Of a DNA stretch of 64,000 nucleotides, positions 11,510-24,145 are shown one piece after another (positions within the stretch are counted from its first letter, which is position 1; each line of letters begins with the position of its first letter). Source of the stretch: Apium graveolens (taxonomy: Eukaryota; Streptophyta; Magnoliopsida; Apiales; Apiaceae); contig NC_133649.1 of assembly GCF_009905375.1 (NCBI RefSeq), forward strand, positions 223,345,275 through 223,409,274. Reading direction: 5' to 3'. The position numbers and the translations under genes are program-made. Under the pieces are notes generated by a model. The model ran no database searches. It was not told the origin of the DNA and worked only from the letters and a program-made list of their open reading frames with translations.

Positions 11510-14500
11510 CCTATTTCTTATTTCGTTTATTCCGTTTATTCATTTGCAACCAGTTAAAACACCGTAAATACAGAGAAAAACCCGAGAAAACCGATACGTT
11601 CCCGAGAATCAAACACACGAACGAAGGCGTTATCGAACTCCGATTCGGGCGTGCAGCATATCAAAACGAAGCTCTCGGAATCCTCTATCTGAATCAATCA
11701 TCAGTTTATTTCCAGAAATCACAGTAATTTTCTTATTTATTTAATTATATTCGAATTATTTGATAATTAAATTACGAATTTTTGTTCTTGATGTTGTTGA
11801 TGTGATTTGATGCTTCCATGTTGTAGAGCATGTTTTTCTGGTCGATTTGGTATATTATACTTCAAAAATAGGGTTCAGTATCATATAGAAATTAAGGTTT
11901 GATTTTCTGAAAATTCTTTGATTATGTGTTCTTGGTGTTCTTGGAGAATTCTGAAAATCAAAGCCAATTTTGAAGGTGTTATTGAACACCAAATCACAAG
12001 TATGAATATCCGTTTTGAAGCTCTCAACATCCTCTTTCCTATTTGCTCAACAAAATTATCAGAGGATTAATAATTTGTAAAATCGATTTTTAAGGGTAAT
12101 ATTCGAATTTTGGGGGTTTATGATTTAGTGGTTTTTGATTGTTTGTGATGACATGGATGGATTGTAGATGTTCAGGGGTTTGATTTGAGATATAAATCAT
12201 CGATTTTGGTATAGTATTGAATGAAATCAGACCTGGCCGGAAAAGCTTGGTGGCCGCCGTTAATGGCGGCCGGCCACCGGAGAAGAAGGACGGAGAAGAC
12301 GATGGCAAACTACAGTTTAGCCATCGTATTTTCCTCCTTTTTACACAACAGTCCCTGGGTTTTAAAAAAATTCTTAAAAATCAGATTAACGTTTTAAAAT
12401 GTTTAAAAATCATTTTCCTGTTTTATTATTTTCAAAAGTTGTATTTTCTTTTTATGTTAATTTCAGAAATTGTTTTTAATTATTTTAAAAATTCCAAAAA
12501 TTTATTATTTTTATTCTGAAAAAAATTATTTTAATTCAAAAATAAATCCAAATTATTTAGTTAATTAATTTTAGTTGATAATTAATTATTTAATTAGTCA
12601 ATTAATGTAAATATTAATTGATTAATTAATTTAATCAGTTATTAATTAATTTTAATTGATTATTTAATTAGATTTAATTATTTAAAATTGATTTAAAAAT
12701 TCTGAAAAATAGTTTCGAGCTTTAAGATATTATTTTAAATTATTTTCCAGGCTCGATAAATCTTATAAAATTATTTTAGGGTGTTTGAGCCCTATTATTT
12801 AATTATTAAATGATTCGGAGATCGTTTTTATTCCGAAAAATGTTCAAAAATTCATAATAAATCAACCGTTCGTCTGTTTAATACGAAACGAACGCGTACA
12901 GACTCAGAAAAATATTCCGCTTTCAATAAAAATACTTTCGAGACCCAAATCCTTTTGTTTTGAAAGATCGTTTGTTTTACGAATCATTCTAAGTCGATTA
13001 TTTATCGATAAATCATATTTTTGACCTGATTTCAGTTTTAAACATATCGAGTCGACCCTTCTGATGAACCGAGTCTTATGTGATATGAATTATGTGATAT
13101 ATGAGTTATGTGCTTATGTGTGATGTGAATTAGGTGTGTATGTGGATCAAGGGTCCTATGTTTGTCTGTTATATTTATGTGTGGGTCACAAGAATCTCTG
13201 TGTTTATCTGTTTTAATTATATGTGGGCTATCGTATGGGTAGACGATAGGATTTTGACGCGTAGTTCGTCGAGTGGTTACCGTTTAGACGATTAAAGTTC
13301 TATATTTTAATTATAGATGCGGATTATTCGAGTTGATCGGAACAAGACGTTGGATAAAGAATGAGATGGAATGGTATTGGGTATCTGGCTTCTAGCAATC
13401 GCAGGAGCAGCATATCAGTCAAGTGTTGAAAAGAAGGACGGTGATGTTTTAAGACAGAATTTCAGAATAGATGCGTGTTTGCGAGTGTGACTAACTGCTA
13501 AAAACCCAAAGGCAAGTACCCCTAACTTCACTTATTGTTCAAGTGACGTTTATTTTGAATTATATTATGCAAGTACCTTTATTTTCATTTATCATTCAAT
13601 TGATATTGACTCCGAACTTTATTCTTTCGATTCCCATACTATTCTAAGTTCAGAATAGTTAAACGTTTTATGTATTTCGCTATAAATCACTCTATACAGT
13701 GGAACATTGAATTGAGATTAGCAAATAACTAATTATTCTAGTTATTTCGCCATCAGTTGTTTAGACAACTCCGGACCATGTGACATGGGGAGTTGAATAG
13801 ATAAGGATGTCATTGATTCGACTCCTTTAATCAAAAAAATTGTTTCGTGAATTGATTCTTGGTTAGCATAAGGGGCCGAGGCACCGGTCCAGCGTGAGTT
13901 ATTATACGAAAGTGTAATATCTTGCTAGGCGAATATATGCCTTCTTCATGGATATCCAATAGGTACGGTATGGCTGCGGGATATCGATACCTATATTTAC
14001 GGTATACTGCGGGATACCGGTGTTGTTTCATGACTGATCATCAGGAACAACATAGTGCATAATTTGGTTCCAATCGAAATTATTATATTGATTTTGACAT
14101 CTTACAAGGAATGATTTATTAAGTATTTTATTTTTGGATAAAAGATGAAATGTGGTTTTGATTCAGTTTCTTATTTTGAGTATACTTAGTTTGTTGTTAA
14201 ATATCAAAGATGGTATTAGTACAGATGATTGGTGTTGACTTCAGTATGGAATGTTGTGAGCATCAAAGTTCGTATTGATATCTAATTTGATATGACAACA
14301 AAATAAGTATTAATCTCAAGAATTCGGTTTTGAGTAAAGTTTATGATTCAATCCATAATCATTGTTTCATGTTATTGTGGTTTACGATATTTCCGTAAAC
14401 ACTGTTTTACGAGTTTTATTCTCGTTATGATTCAAAGTATTGCTGAAGCACGTCGCTGGAAAATATAAAAAGGGTTTTTGAATACAATTAAGGAATCAAT

Positions 14501-15096
14501 TCTGGGATTCCTCAACTAAAATTTTATGATTCAGCAATTATGATTTCTAAATGATCTGCACTGATGCAGATGTTAGTTTTTTTTATCAAAAAGACCCTAT
14601 ATATGCTATAATGATCTTGTTGAGCATTTCTTTCGCTCATACTTGCCTGTTTTTAAATTTAACCTCCAGTGAGGATTAGCTTGCGCTACTTAGCTGCGAA
14701 ATTCGAGGAAGCAAAGAAGAAGCTTTTGGAAGGTGGTTGGTCCAGGGTTTGCGGACTAGTGTAAGTTTTATTGTGTAAAGTTATTTATATTAGATTATAT
14801 TATAGTTGTATATTTTATTTGGGCCTAGTATACTTCATTTCGAAGTTATACTAGTGGGTTTAATTGTGAGTTGGAATTTATTGAAAAGAGTTTTAAAAGA
14901 AAGTGAGAAAAATTTATTTGTGGAATTTGGATATCTTGTTTCTAGAACTGTAACCTTAAAAGATCTTGGATTAGTTTGGGGTCATAAATGATAAATATCT
15001 TCCGCTGGCATTTATTATTTGATTTAACAGGTTATTTTGGATTGAGGTTTCATCGTGACGACCAAATCTCCTGACCCCGGATTTGGGGGCGTTACA

Positions 15097-16195
15097 GGTT
15101 GGTATCAGAGCTGAGGTTATAGTAAACTAGAAACGAGAGTGTGTAGGAGTGTGTATAGCTATGTGAGGACGTTTGAGCTCATATCGAGTTCCTGTTGGAC
15201 TATCGGATATAGTACCAACGAGTAAATTAAGATAAGGCGTATTCGTTTGAGATGGTTGTGCTGAGCTGGATGGAACTCCTGGCAGTTGCAAACTTCTATT
15301 GTGGAATCTTTCGAGGCTACTACGTTTTGACGACGATGAAGATTATCGATATCCTTGGAACATGAAGAAGTGTCTAGAATCAGATGGCGAGTCAACTGGA
15401 GAGTTCAAATTGAAGATAAATATTAAGACTTTGGCAATACCTTTTCTTTCTATAATTCCTTTTGACATCTCTCAAAAAGAAGTAATTGTTAGAGGATATA
15501 TTCCCTAACACTCATTTTCAATCCTATCTGTGTTTTAAATGTGCCAGAGGCTGTCATGAAGCCTATTTTTCAGGTTTTGATAGCTCTGTCAAGTTATTAT
15601 AATTTAACTTCCACTTTTCTTATTTGGTGGATGGTTTCTTGATGATGTGACACCATTTGCTCATTTGGTGACATAATTTTGTTCTCTGGATTCTATTCCT
15701 TCAGAATTATCAGCTTTGAAATCTTTTCAGTTTATTCATTTGATTTTGAATTCCTTTGATATCCTTTTATTCTGACTGAGATGAACAACCCTAACTATAG
15801 GGGACACAAGGTATACCTGTCTGTGTGATAGGAGTTGGATGGGACGCCATCACTTGTGTGTGTTGTGAATACATGAAGGGTAACAACCTTTAGTAGTGTC
15901 TTAATTTGGACACGCAATACCAAGTTCGTTTAATCATATTGATTTCTCAGTTATTCTTTTATTTCAACAATACTTTTTCTCAAATTCAGATCTTGGTCCC
16001 GTTATGGTATCAAATTCATTTCTTTTTGAAATTCCATGATTTTATCATATCAAACATTCGAAGGTATGCCAATCAAGTTAAGTTGAGTATCCTGGTCAAG
16101 TCAAAGTAAGGCGGTGTGATGGAAAGTTGGTTAGAAAACCCTAAGTGCTGTCTTCTGCTGATTCCGAGGACGGAATCCTTATAAGGAGGGTAGAT
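15097..16195 (+). other. Non-coding internal region of the giant-LTR element
   Basis: It begins with GG and the initiator tRNA-Met primer-binding site TTGGTATCAGAGC (15099-15111) and ends with the polypurine tract TAAGGAGGGTAGAT (16182-16195) directly before the 3' LTR. Short frames (15299-15508, 15906-16109) show no zinc knuckle, protease, RT or integrase motif, and no frame is open across the region. I expect it to supply only packaging and priming signals. At 1.1 kb it is far shorter than an autonomous gypsy interior of about 5 kb. Confidence 0.88.
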
Positions 16196-19100
16196 TGTAA
16201 TATCCCATATTTTCCAATATTATTATTATAATTATTTGGAATTAATATGTGATTTTTATGTGAATTTTTGTGAATTATATGATAAGTGGAATTGATGTTT
16301 GGGTGTTTATATGTGATATTCCTTGAGTGTTCTAATTTTTATATGTTCAGAATAAAATATTGATAATTGTGATATTTTTCTGGTAATTTTTGGAGTGTTA
16401 TATGATTTTATAATGATTTATGTATTATTAATTATTTTCTGAATAATTACCAAAATTATTTTATAAAGCCGGGAATCGTCCGACTTCAACCGTTTTTACG
16501 TTTTTACAACCCGAAACTCTTCCGAAAACTCCTTCCTAACCTAATCTGGTAATTCCGGACATTTTCCGTGTTTTGACTTTTTCAATCTGGATTACGGTTT
16601 GACCCGTGCGCGGCCCGGCGCAATATTTTTGATACGATAGTTATTTCGGTAATCAATAAAACCCGTATTTTCGAGAGACGGGATATTTTTATATTATTCT
16701 CGTATATAATATTTTATAAAAAGCTCGGTTTGGATAATTATCCGATTTTGGTATTGAATCGGATCGTTATTGCAGTTACTTAGCGGCTAAGCAACTAATT
16801 TAATGATCCAAAACGATCCAAAACGATCCAGAACGATCCAATATTCCATAAATATAAATAGCCTATTTCTTATTTCGTTTATTCCGTTTATTCATTTGCA
16901 ACCAGTTAAAACACCGTAAATACAGAGAAAAACCCGAGAAAACCGATACGTTCCCGAGAATCAAACACACGAACGAAGGCGTTATCGAACTCCGATTCGG
17001 GCGTGCAGCATATCAAAACGAAGCTCTCGGAATCCTCTATCTGAATCAATCATCAGTTTATTTCCAGAAATCACAGTAATTTTCTTATTTATTTAATTAT
17101 ATTCGAATTATTTGATAATTAAATTACGAATTTTTGTTCTTGATGTTGTTGATGTGATTTGATGCTTCCATGTTGTAGAGCATGTTTTTCTGGTCGATTT
17201 GGTATATTATACTTCAAAAATAGGGTTCAGTATCATATAGAAATTAAGGTTTGATTTTCTGAAAATTCTTTGATTATGTGTTCTTGGTGTTCTTGGAGAA
17301 TTCTGAAAATCAAAGCCAATTTTGAAGGTGTTATTGAACACCAAATCACAAGTATGAATATCCGTTTTGAAGCTCTCAACATCCTCTTTCCTATTTGCTC
17401 AACAAAATTATCAGAGGATTAATAATTTGTAAAATCGATTTTTAAGGGTAATATTCGAATTTTGGGGGTTTATGATTTAGTGGTTTTTGATTGTTTGTGA
17501 TGACATGGATGGATTGTAGATGTTCAGGGGTTTGATTTGAGATATAAATCATCGATTTTGGTATAGTATTGAATGAAATCAGACCTGGCCGGAAAAGCTT
17601 GGTGGCCGCCGTTAATGGCGGCCGGCCACCGGAGAAGAAGGACGGAGAAGACGATGGCAAACTACAGTTTAGCCATCGTATTTTCCTCCTTTTTACACAA
17701 CAGTCCCTGGGTTTTAAAAAAATTCTTAAAAATCAGATTAACGTTTTAAAATGTTTAAAAATCATTTTCCTGTTTTATTATTTTCAAAAGTTGTATTTTC
17801 TTTTTATGTTAATTTCAGAAATTGTTTTTAATTATTTTAAAAATTCCAAAAATTTATTATTTTTATTCTGAAAAAAATTATTTTAATTCAAAAATAAATC
17901 CAAATTATTTAGTTAATTAATTTTAGTTGATAATTAATTATTTAATTAGTCAATTAATGTAAATATTAATTGATTAATTAATTTAATCAGTTATTAATTA
18001 ATTTTAATTGATTATTTAATTAGATTTAATTATTTAAAATTGATTTAAAAATTCTGAAAAATAGTTTCGAGCTTTAAGATATTATTTTAAATTATTTTCC
18101 AGGCTCGATAAATCTTATAAAATTATTTTAGGGTGTTTGAGCCCTATTATTTAATTATTAAATGATTCGGAGATCGTTTTTATTCTGAAAAATGTTCAAA
18201 AATTCATAATAAATCAACCGTTCGTCTGTTTAATACGAAACGAACGCGTACAGACTCAGAAAAATATTCCGCTTTCAATAAAAATACTTTCGAGACCCAA
18301 ATCCTTTTGTTTTGAAAGATCGTTTGTTTTACGAATCATTCTAAGTCGATTATTTATCGATAAATCATATTTTTGACCTGATTTCAGTTTTAAACATATC
18401 GAGTCGACCCTTCTGATGAACCGAGTCTTATGTGATATGAATTATGTGATATATGAGTTATGTGCTTATGTGTGATGTGAATTAGGTGTGTATGTGGATC
18501 AAGGGTCCTATGTTTGTCTGTTATATTTATGTGTGGGTCACAAGAATCTCTGTGTTTATCTGTTTTAATTATATGTGGGCTATCGTATGGGTAGACGATA
18601 GGATTTTGACGCGTAGTTCGTCGAGTGGTTACCGTTTAGACGATTAAAGTTCTATATTTTAATTATAGATGCGGATTATTCGAGTTGATCGGAACAAGAC
18701 GTTGGATAAAGAATGAGATGGAATGGTATTGGGTATCTGGCTTCTAGCAATCGCAGGAGCAGCATATCAGTCAAGTGTTGAAAAGAAGGACGGTGATGTT
18801 TTAAGACAGAATTTCAGAATAGATGCGTGTTTGCGAGTGTGACTAACTGCTAAAAACCCAAAGGCAAGTACCCCTAACTTCACTTATTGTTCAAGTGACG
18901 TTTATTTTGAATTATATTATGCAAGTACCTTTATTTTCATTTATCATTCAATTGATATTGACTCCGAACTTTATTCTTTCGATTCCCATACTATTCTAAG
19001 TTCAGAATAGTTAAACGTTTTATGTATTTCGCTATAAATCACTCTATACAGTGGAACATTGAATTGAGATTAGCAAATAACTAATTATTCTAGTTATTTC

Positions 19101-20448
19101 GCCATCAGTTGTTTAGACAACTCCGGACCATGTGACATGGGGAGTTGAATAGATAAGGATGTCATTGATTCGACTCCTTTAATCAAAAAAATTGTTTCGT
19201 GAATTGATTCTTGGTTAGCATAAGGGGCCGAGGCACCGGTCCAGCGTGAGTTATTATACGAAAGTGTAATATCTTGCTAGGCGAATATATGCCTTCTTCA
19301 TGGATATCCAATAGGTACGGTATGGCTGCGGGATATCGATACCTATATTTACGGTATACTGCGGGATACCGGTGTTGTTTCATGACTGATCATCAGGAAC
19401 AACATAGTGCATAATTTGGTTCCAATCGAAATTATTATATTGATTTTGACATCTTACAAGGAATGATTTATTAAGTATTTTATTTTTGGATAAAAGATGA
19501 AATGTGGTTTTGATTCAGTTTCTTATTTTGAGTATACTTAGTTTGTTGTTAAATATCAAAGATGGTATTAGTACAGATGATTGGTGTTGACTTCAGTATG
19601 GAATGTTGTGAGCATCAAAGTTCGTATTGATATCTAATTTGATATGACAACAAAATAAGTATTAATCTCAAGAATTCGGTTTTGAGTAAAGTTTATGATT
19701 CAATCCATAATCATTGTTTCATGTTATTGTGGTTTACGATATTTCCGTAAACACTGTTTTACGAGTTTTATTCTCGTTATGATTCAAAGTATTGCTGAAG
19801 CACGTCGCTGGAAAATATAAAAAGGGTTTTTGAATACAATTAAGGAATCAATTCTGGGATTCCTCAACTAAAATTTTATGATTCAGCAATTATGATTTCT
19901 AAATGATCTGCACTGATGCAGATGTTAGTTTTTTTTATCAAAAAGACCCTATATATGCTATAATGATCTTGTTGAGCATTTCTTTCGCTCATACTTGCCT
20001 GTTTTTAAATTTAACCTCCAGTGAGGATTAGCTTGCGCTACTTAGCTGCGAAATTCGAGGAAGCAAAGAAGAAGCTTTTGGAAGGTGGTTGGTCCAGGGT
20101 TTGCGGACTAGTGTAAGTTTTATTGTGTAAAGTTATTTATATTAGATTATATTATAGTTGTATATTTTATTTGGGCCTAGTATACTTCATTTCGAAGTTA
20201 TACTAGTGGGTTTAATTGTGAGTTGGAATTTATTGAAAAGAGTTTTAAAAGAAAGTGAGAAAAATTTATTTGTGGAATTTGGATATCTTGTTTCTAGAAC
20301 TGTAACCTTAAAAGATCTTGGATTAGTTTGGGGTCATAAATGATAAATATCTTCCGCTGGCATTTATTATTTGATTTAACAGGTTATTTTGGATTGAGGT
20401 TTCATCGTGACGACCAAATCTCCTGACCCCGGATTTGGGGGCGTGACA
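16196..20448 (+). repeat. 3' LTR of the giant-LTR element
   Basis: The same length (4253 bp) as the 5' LTR at a constant offset of 5352 bp. Only two differences were seen: T at 18186 where the 5' copy has C at 12834, and G at 20445 where the 5' copy has T at 15093. The second changes the terminal TTACA to TGACA. Confidence 0.92.
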
Positions 20449-20453
20449 GTCTC

Positions 20454-20613
20454 TCTCTTAGGAGGGTAAGTGACAAAAACGGTTTTTGTGGTTCATCAAT
20501 CATTTTGAATCTCAAATGATTCCTATATTTCCTTTAGCCAGGTTCTTGCCTCGGCTGGGTCAGCCTGTTCCTTGGAACTCTGAGAGCTTAGCGATTTAAA
20601 GGTCATGAAAGAA
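20454..20613 (-). pseudogene. Tekay-like gag, proximal part, right of nested insertion
   Basis: The minus strand encodes QADPAEARTWLKEI followed by a stop, then ESFEIQND and TTKTVFVTYPPKRE. This fits the conserved chromovirus gag core (DP-EA-TWL-E-E--F, then a TVFATYLL-like segment). The frame runs into the GTCTC target where the giant-LTR element inserted. Gag would build the cytoplasmic particle. In-frame stops show it is dead. It lies downstream of an RT-RNase H block (21020-21720), the reverse of the normal order. Confidence 0.72.
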
Positions 20614-21019
20614 TTTCACACCACATTGTTTCCTCAAGGTGGTGGTTGGGAATAAAATATAAGTTCTATTTAGACAGGTTCATGAATTTCCGTATAGGAG
20701 TACCGTCTCGGGTCTCCTTATCTCGCTCGACTTTTGCTTTCTTAGTCTAAATATTTCTTCCTACTCCCCATAATTAGAGTCATCTTTTAATTTAAAATCT
20801 TCATTTTCCACTTTATTATATTCCGGGTTCTTTATATCTTAATTGCAACCTCCCTGATTATCACGTTCAGGGTTTGCTCTAAATCTTATTCCTCAAACTA
20901 TGGCTCTCATCTAAGTTCTCATCCTTACGCTCTTGAACTTTCGGAACCCAAATTCTATAAGAATACCTCATTATTCCCTTATCATCTTTCTCGATATTAA
21001 TCTTTTATCTAATTGTTGG
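20614..21019 (-). other. Unresolved Tekay-like internal DNA
   Basis: About 400 bp between the RNase H-integrase linker block and the gag core. The translation is short and broken and no domain was recognised. A plus-strand frame at 20933-21241 is the antisense shadow of the linker block. Confidence 0.4.
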
Positions 21020-21720
21020 CTCTCTGCCTTCATTCATAACTTTTTCTGGCATAATATGATCTTTTCCAATAATTCGGGCTGTATTGCAATCTCAAACAGC
21101 TTTTCGGTACCGACTCCGGTTACCTTCACTTCTATTTTCATTTTCTCAAAATCTCTTATAAACTCTCCAAAAGACATTATCATCTTGAGTCTCTCCTTTT
21201 TACTAAGGGCATCAGCCACCATATTGGCTTTCCCCGAATGATAAAGAATCTCCCAATCATTATTCTTGATTAGCTCTAACTGCCTCCTCTGGCATACGTT
21301 GAGCTCTTTCTACGTGAAAATGTACTAGAGCACTTATGGCTTAGGTAATTCTCGCACTTCTCTCCATACAAGTAGTGCGTCCAATCCTTAGGGTAAAACT
21401 ATTGCCACGAGCCTAAGCTCATGAGCGGGGATATCGAATTTCATATTACCTTAATTGTCTTGACATGTACGCGATTACCTTACCGTGCTGCATAAGCACG
21501 CACCCTAAGCCCTTGTGCGAAGCGTCACTATACTTCACAAAATCTTTTTTTTTCCATCCGACAATGCCAGCATAAGGGCCATCACCAACCTCTGCTTCAG
21601 TTCTTGAAAGTTGTTCTCGCATTTCTCTGTCCATTCGAACTTCTCAGTCTTACAAGTAAGCCGCGTTAAAGGGGCTACTATCTTTACAACTTGAACGAAC
21701 CTCCGGTAGTGACCGGCCAA
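21020..21720 (-). pseudogene. RT end, RNase H and linker of a gypsy pol, misplaced upstream of gag
   Basis: Minus-strand frames give AGHYRRFVQ and APLTRLTCKTEKFEWTEKCE (end of RT), then FVKYSDASHKGLGCVLMQHG and KVIAYMSRQLR (start of RNase H, with the SDAS catalytic aspartate), then ELIKNNDWEILYHSGKANMV and ADALSKKERLKM (linker to integrase). A conserved linker tail VEVTGVGTEKLFEIA-like follows (about 21034-21150). The enzyme would copy element RNA and remove the template. Stops and a frame change near 21540-21630 inactivate it. Most of RT is missing, and the block stands between the primer-binding site and gag, where gag should come first. This suggests rearrangement or template switching. 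Confidence 0.85.
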
Positions 21721-21747
21721 TCCTACCTCTGGTAGTCGACCAAACCA

Positions 21748-22150
21748 TGGTCATCAATTCATCAATGGTCCTTTATCCAATCCTGTCAGGATCCTCCATG
21801 GGATCCTCCTCAACAACTATCCCTTCTAGGACAACATCCTCAACCGCTAAATCCTCAATATCAACATCATCCGGTCCTGCATTAGGACACTCTATCGGAT
21901 CCACAATCCGATCTCCAATTAGTAATAAAATATCATCGCGATGTTGCTCCTCAACCTCAGGGTTCGGAGTCCCGCTACCATATACGATAACGAACTACGC
22001 TCCTATCACGATATTTATAAGGGTTCCCATAAGGGTTTTAACTGTCAGTACTACGTTAGGTAGCCCGACTATGAACTTGGCAAGAGTTCTTATTATCTTA
22101 GTGAACTTATTATCTTAACGTCCCATCATCTCTGAGGTTTATAACGCTTA
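21748..22150 (-). other. Leader region with an acidic open segment
   Basis: Between the primer-binding site and the RT fragment, one minus-strand frame reads an acidic stretch (GPDDVDIEDLAVEDVVLEG and neighbours) ending at a stop near 21755. An in-frame stop lies upstream near 22000. I do not recognise it. It could be the remains of a leader or gag N-terminus. A 123-codon plus-strand frame over the same bases is its antisense shadow. Confidence 0.4.
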
Positions 22151-22166
22151 GCTCTGATACCACTTC
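22151..22166 (-). promoter_or_regulatory. Primer-binding site of the Tekay-like element
   Basis: The minus strand reads GAAGTGGTATCAGAGC directly after the LTR end. It is complementary to initiator tRNA-Met and fixes the element orientation. Confidence 0.88.
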
Positions 22167-24113
22167 TGTAACACCCCCAGATCCGGGGTCGGGGATCCGG
22201 GTCGTCACGGTCTTTCTTTCCACAATATCACTTCACTTAATTAATAATAATAACCTTATGCTGTGACCCCACACTAACACACACCACAACCCGTTATAGT
22301 CTCAGAGATGAAATTTAAATAAGTACAAGTCTTTGAATCCACAATTTAAAAGTTATTACAACCCAAAATGATTACTTGATAAATTTACAGTTAATTGCCA
22401 TTATCTGCCACAAGTTATAATTATACATAATTTGATTCTCAAAAATAGAATGCCTGATCTACCAATAGATCTACCTCTGCAGCTATAGCAGCCACAACAT
22501 CATCGGGAAGACGCGGGATGCTTCCCACGCGCTTACGCTGGGTCTGCTGGAGTCTGGCCATCTTTCCTAACTGTTGTTGTGTGATGAAGAAATAAAGCAA
22601 GAGTGAGCCTTACAGCTCACAAGATAATATGTAGTGATAACAATAATATAAGTATCTAAATGGATACTTACTAGAATCTTTTATCATGAGTAAGATAATT
22701 ACTTACTAGATATAAGTAAAAACAAGGGATGAAGTTACCAAATACTTCACTATACTTATATCATTTATAAAGCTACTTGAACTACCACTGTTCAAAGTAT
22801 AATGAGCTTTCAACAGTTCATCACATAGATGAGACTACAAGACAAGATTTGAATAGATTAAATCTTTAAAATATCATCAAAATAAAATGAAGTTACGAGA
22901 TACTTCATTTGATGCAAACATCATTTTGAAAACTTGACCCTGCCAACACTCAACAATCGCCCAACCGTAGCCTTTCTATCGAAATGCTCTGGGTAGTGTT
23001 GCAGAAATATCCAATTGGATGATGAACTCATTACGGGAGTTTGCCGCGCCAGGAAGACCACTTACGATGATCAGTCGTAGTAGTGCAACCCCACCATTTT
23101 CTACATGTAGAGGAGAACCTGTCGGATTTACTTGTCAACCGAACACTGAACTCCTAAGGAATGGACCACCTTAGCGAAACTTCCAGGCCATTTGGGCCAA
23201 TATAATAAGGCTGGGCCGGCGCTACTCGGCCACTTATGCCACTCCTAGTTCAGATGAAATCCATGACTCTGAAACGTAAAGCTCGTTCCCCCTTTCCCCA
23301 AGTAGAAACTTGTTGATACGGCTTCACCAAGAAGTCGTATCTAGTTGGAAAGGAAAACTCACCGATATTTCCCAGGCGATGCCTGTTAATGGATTAACTT
23401 GTTCCAAGAATTTTACTTCCCGAATATTGGGTAAGTAATCAATTCATTTATCAAAACAACAACCTTGTTGCGAATATAAAATACACCACAGAGCCGGATT
23501 CCCCAGGTTTTGAGCGAGTATTTAAATCCCCTTAAAAAGGAAGATCTTAAATATAAAAATGAGTTTTGGGATCCGCTCTAACTTTTAAAAAATCATTTTG
23601 AAGACTCGAAAACACTTTAAAGAGTGTTTGGAGTAAAGCTGATTTAATGAAGTAAATCAGTCCCCAGTATATTTAGAAAAATGCCTGAATATTATTATTT
23701 AAATAATATTCTCATAAAGATAATCCTTATAAAAATAATCGAAGTAGAAGTATTAAAACTTATACTTGAAATGGATATTAAATAACCAAAGATATACTTA
23801 TATAAAAGTACTATCTTTATTTGAATAATCGAAAATAAGTTTGATTATTTACACCTTATTCTTTAATAACATAAAGAATATATCTCAGCAAATAATCGGA
23901 GTCATAGATCCTCAAATGAATATTCAAAAATATTCAATAAATAATATAAACTGAGTCATAAGCCCTCAAATGAATATTCAAATAATATTCAATAAATAAT
24001 ATAAAGAGTCATAAGCCCTCGAATGAATATTCAAATAATATTCAATAAATAAAATAAAGTTAAAGTTATCGAATAAACCTTATTCGATTAATAGTTTGGA
24101 AAACTATAACCAT

Positions 24114-24145
<32 letters not shown>

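Larger units (their letters stand above)
10844..15096 (+). repeat. 5' LTR of the giant-LTR element
   Basis: A 4253-bp LTR starting TGTAATATCC and ending GGGGGCGTTACA. It contains an upstream array of CGATCCAAAA-type 10-mers (about 11449-11490), a TATA box at 11501, an AT-rich block (about 12340-12720) and a GC-rich patch GGCGGCCGGCCACC near 12262. Small open frames (for example 12090-12308, 12217-12519, 13831-14031, 14806-14991) are present identically in the 3' copy, with no recognisable product. Confidence 0.92.
10844..20448 (+). mobile_element. Non-autonomous giant-LTR retrotransposon without coding region
   Basis: Two 4253-bp direct repeats (10844-15096, 16196-20448) enclose 1099 bp. They are flanked by the five-base duplication GTCTC (10839-10843 and 20449-20453). 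The primer-binding site follows the left LTR and a polypurine tract precedes the right one, so the element reads on the plus strand and is structurally complete. No gag or pol motif is present in the internal part. Ends (TGTAAT...GGGGGCGTTACA) and the 3' flank of the internal region, including a GACGGAATCC block, resemble the surrounding Tekay-like element. It is probably mobilised by Tekay-type proteins in trans, an inference. Only two LTR mismatches were seen (12834/18186 and 15093/20445), implying a very recent insertion. Confidence 0.93.

Noticed and set aside
12090..12519. Overlapping frames on both strands (72 and 100 codons), repeated identically at 17442-17871
   Set aside because: They lie in the two copies of one LTR, show no domain, and the identity reflects the recent insertion rather than selection on protein.
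21747..22118. A 123-codon plus-strand frame rich in Ser/Thr
   Set aside because: It is antisense to an acidic minus-strand segment in the leader of the Tekay-like element and resembles no protein.
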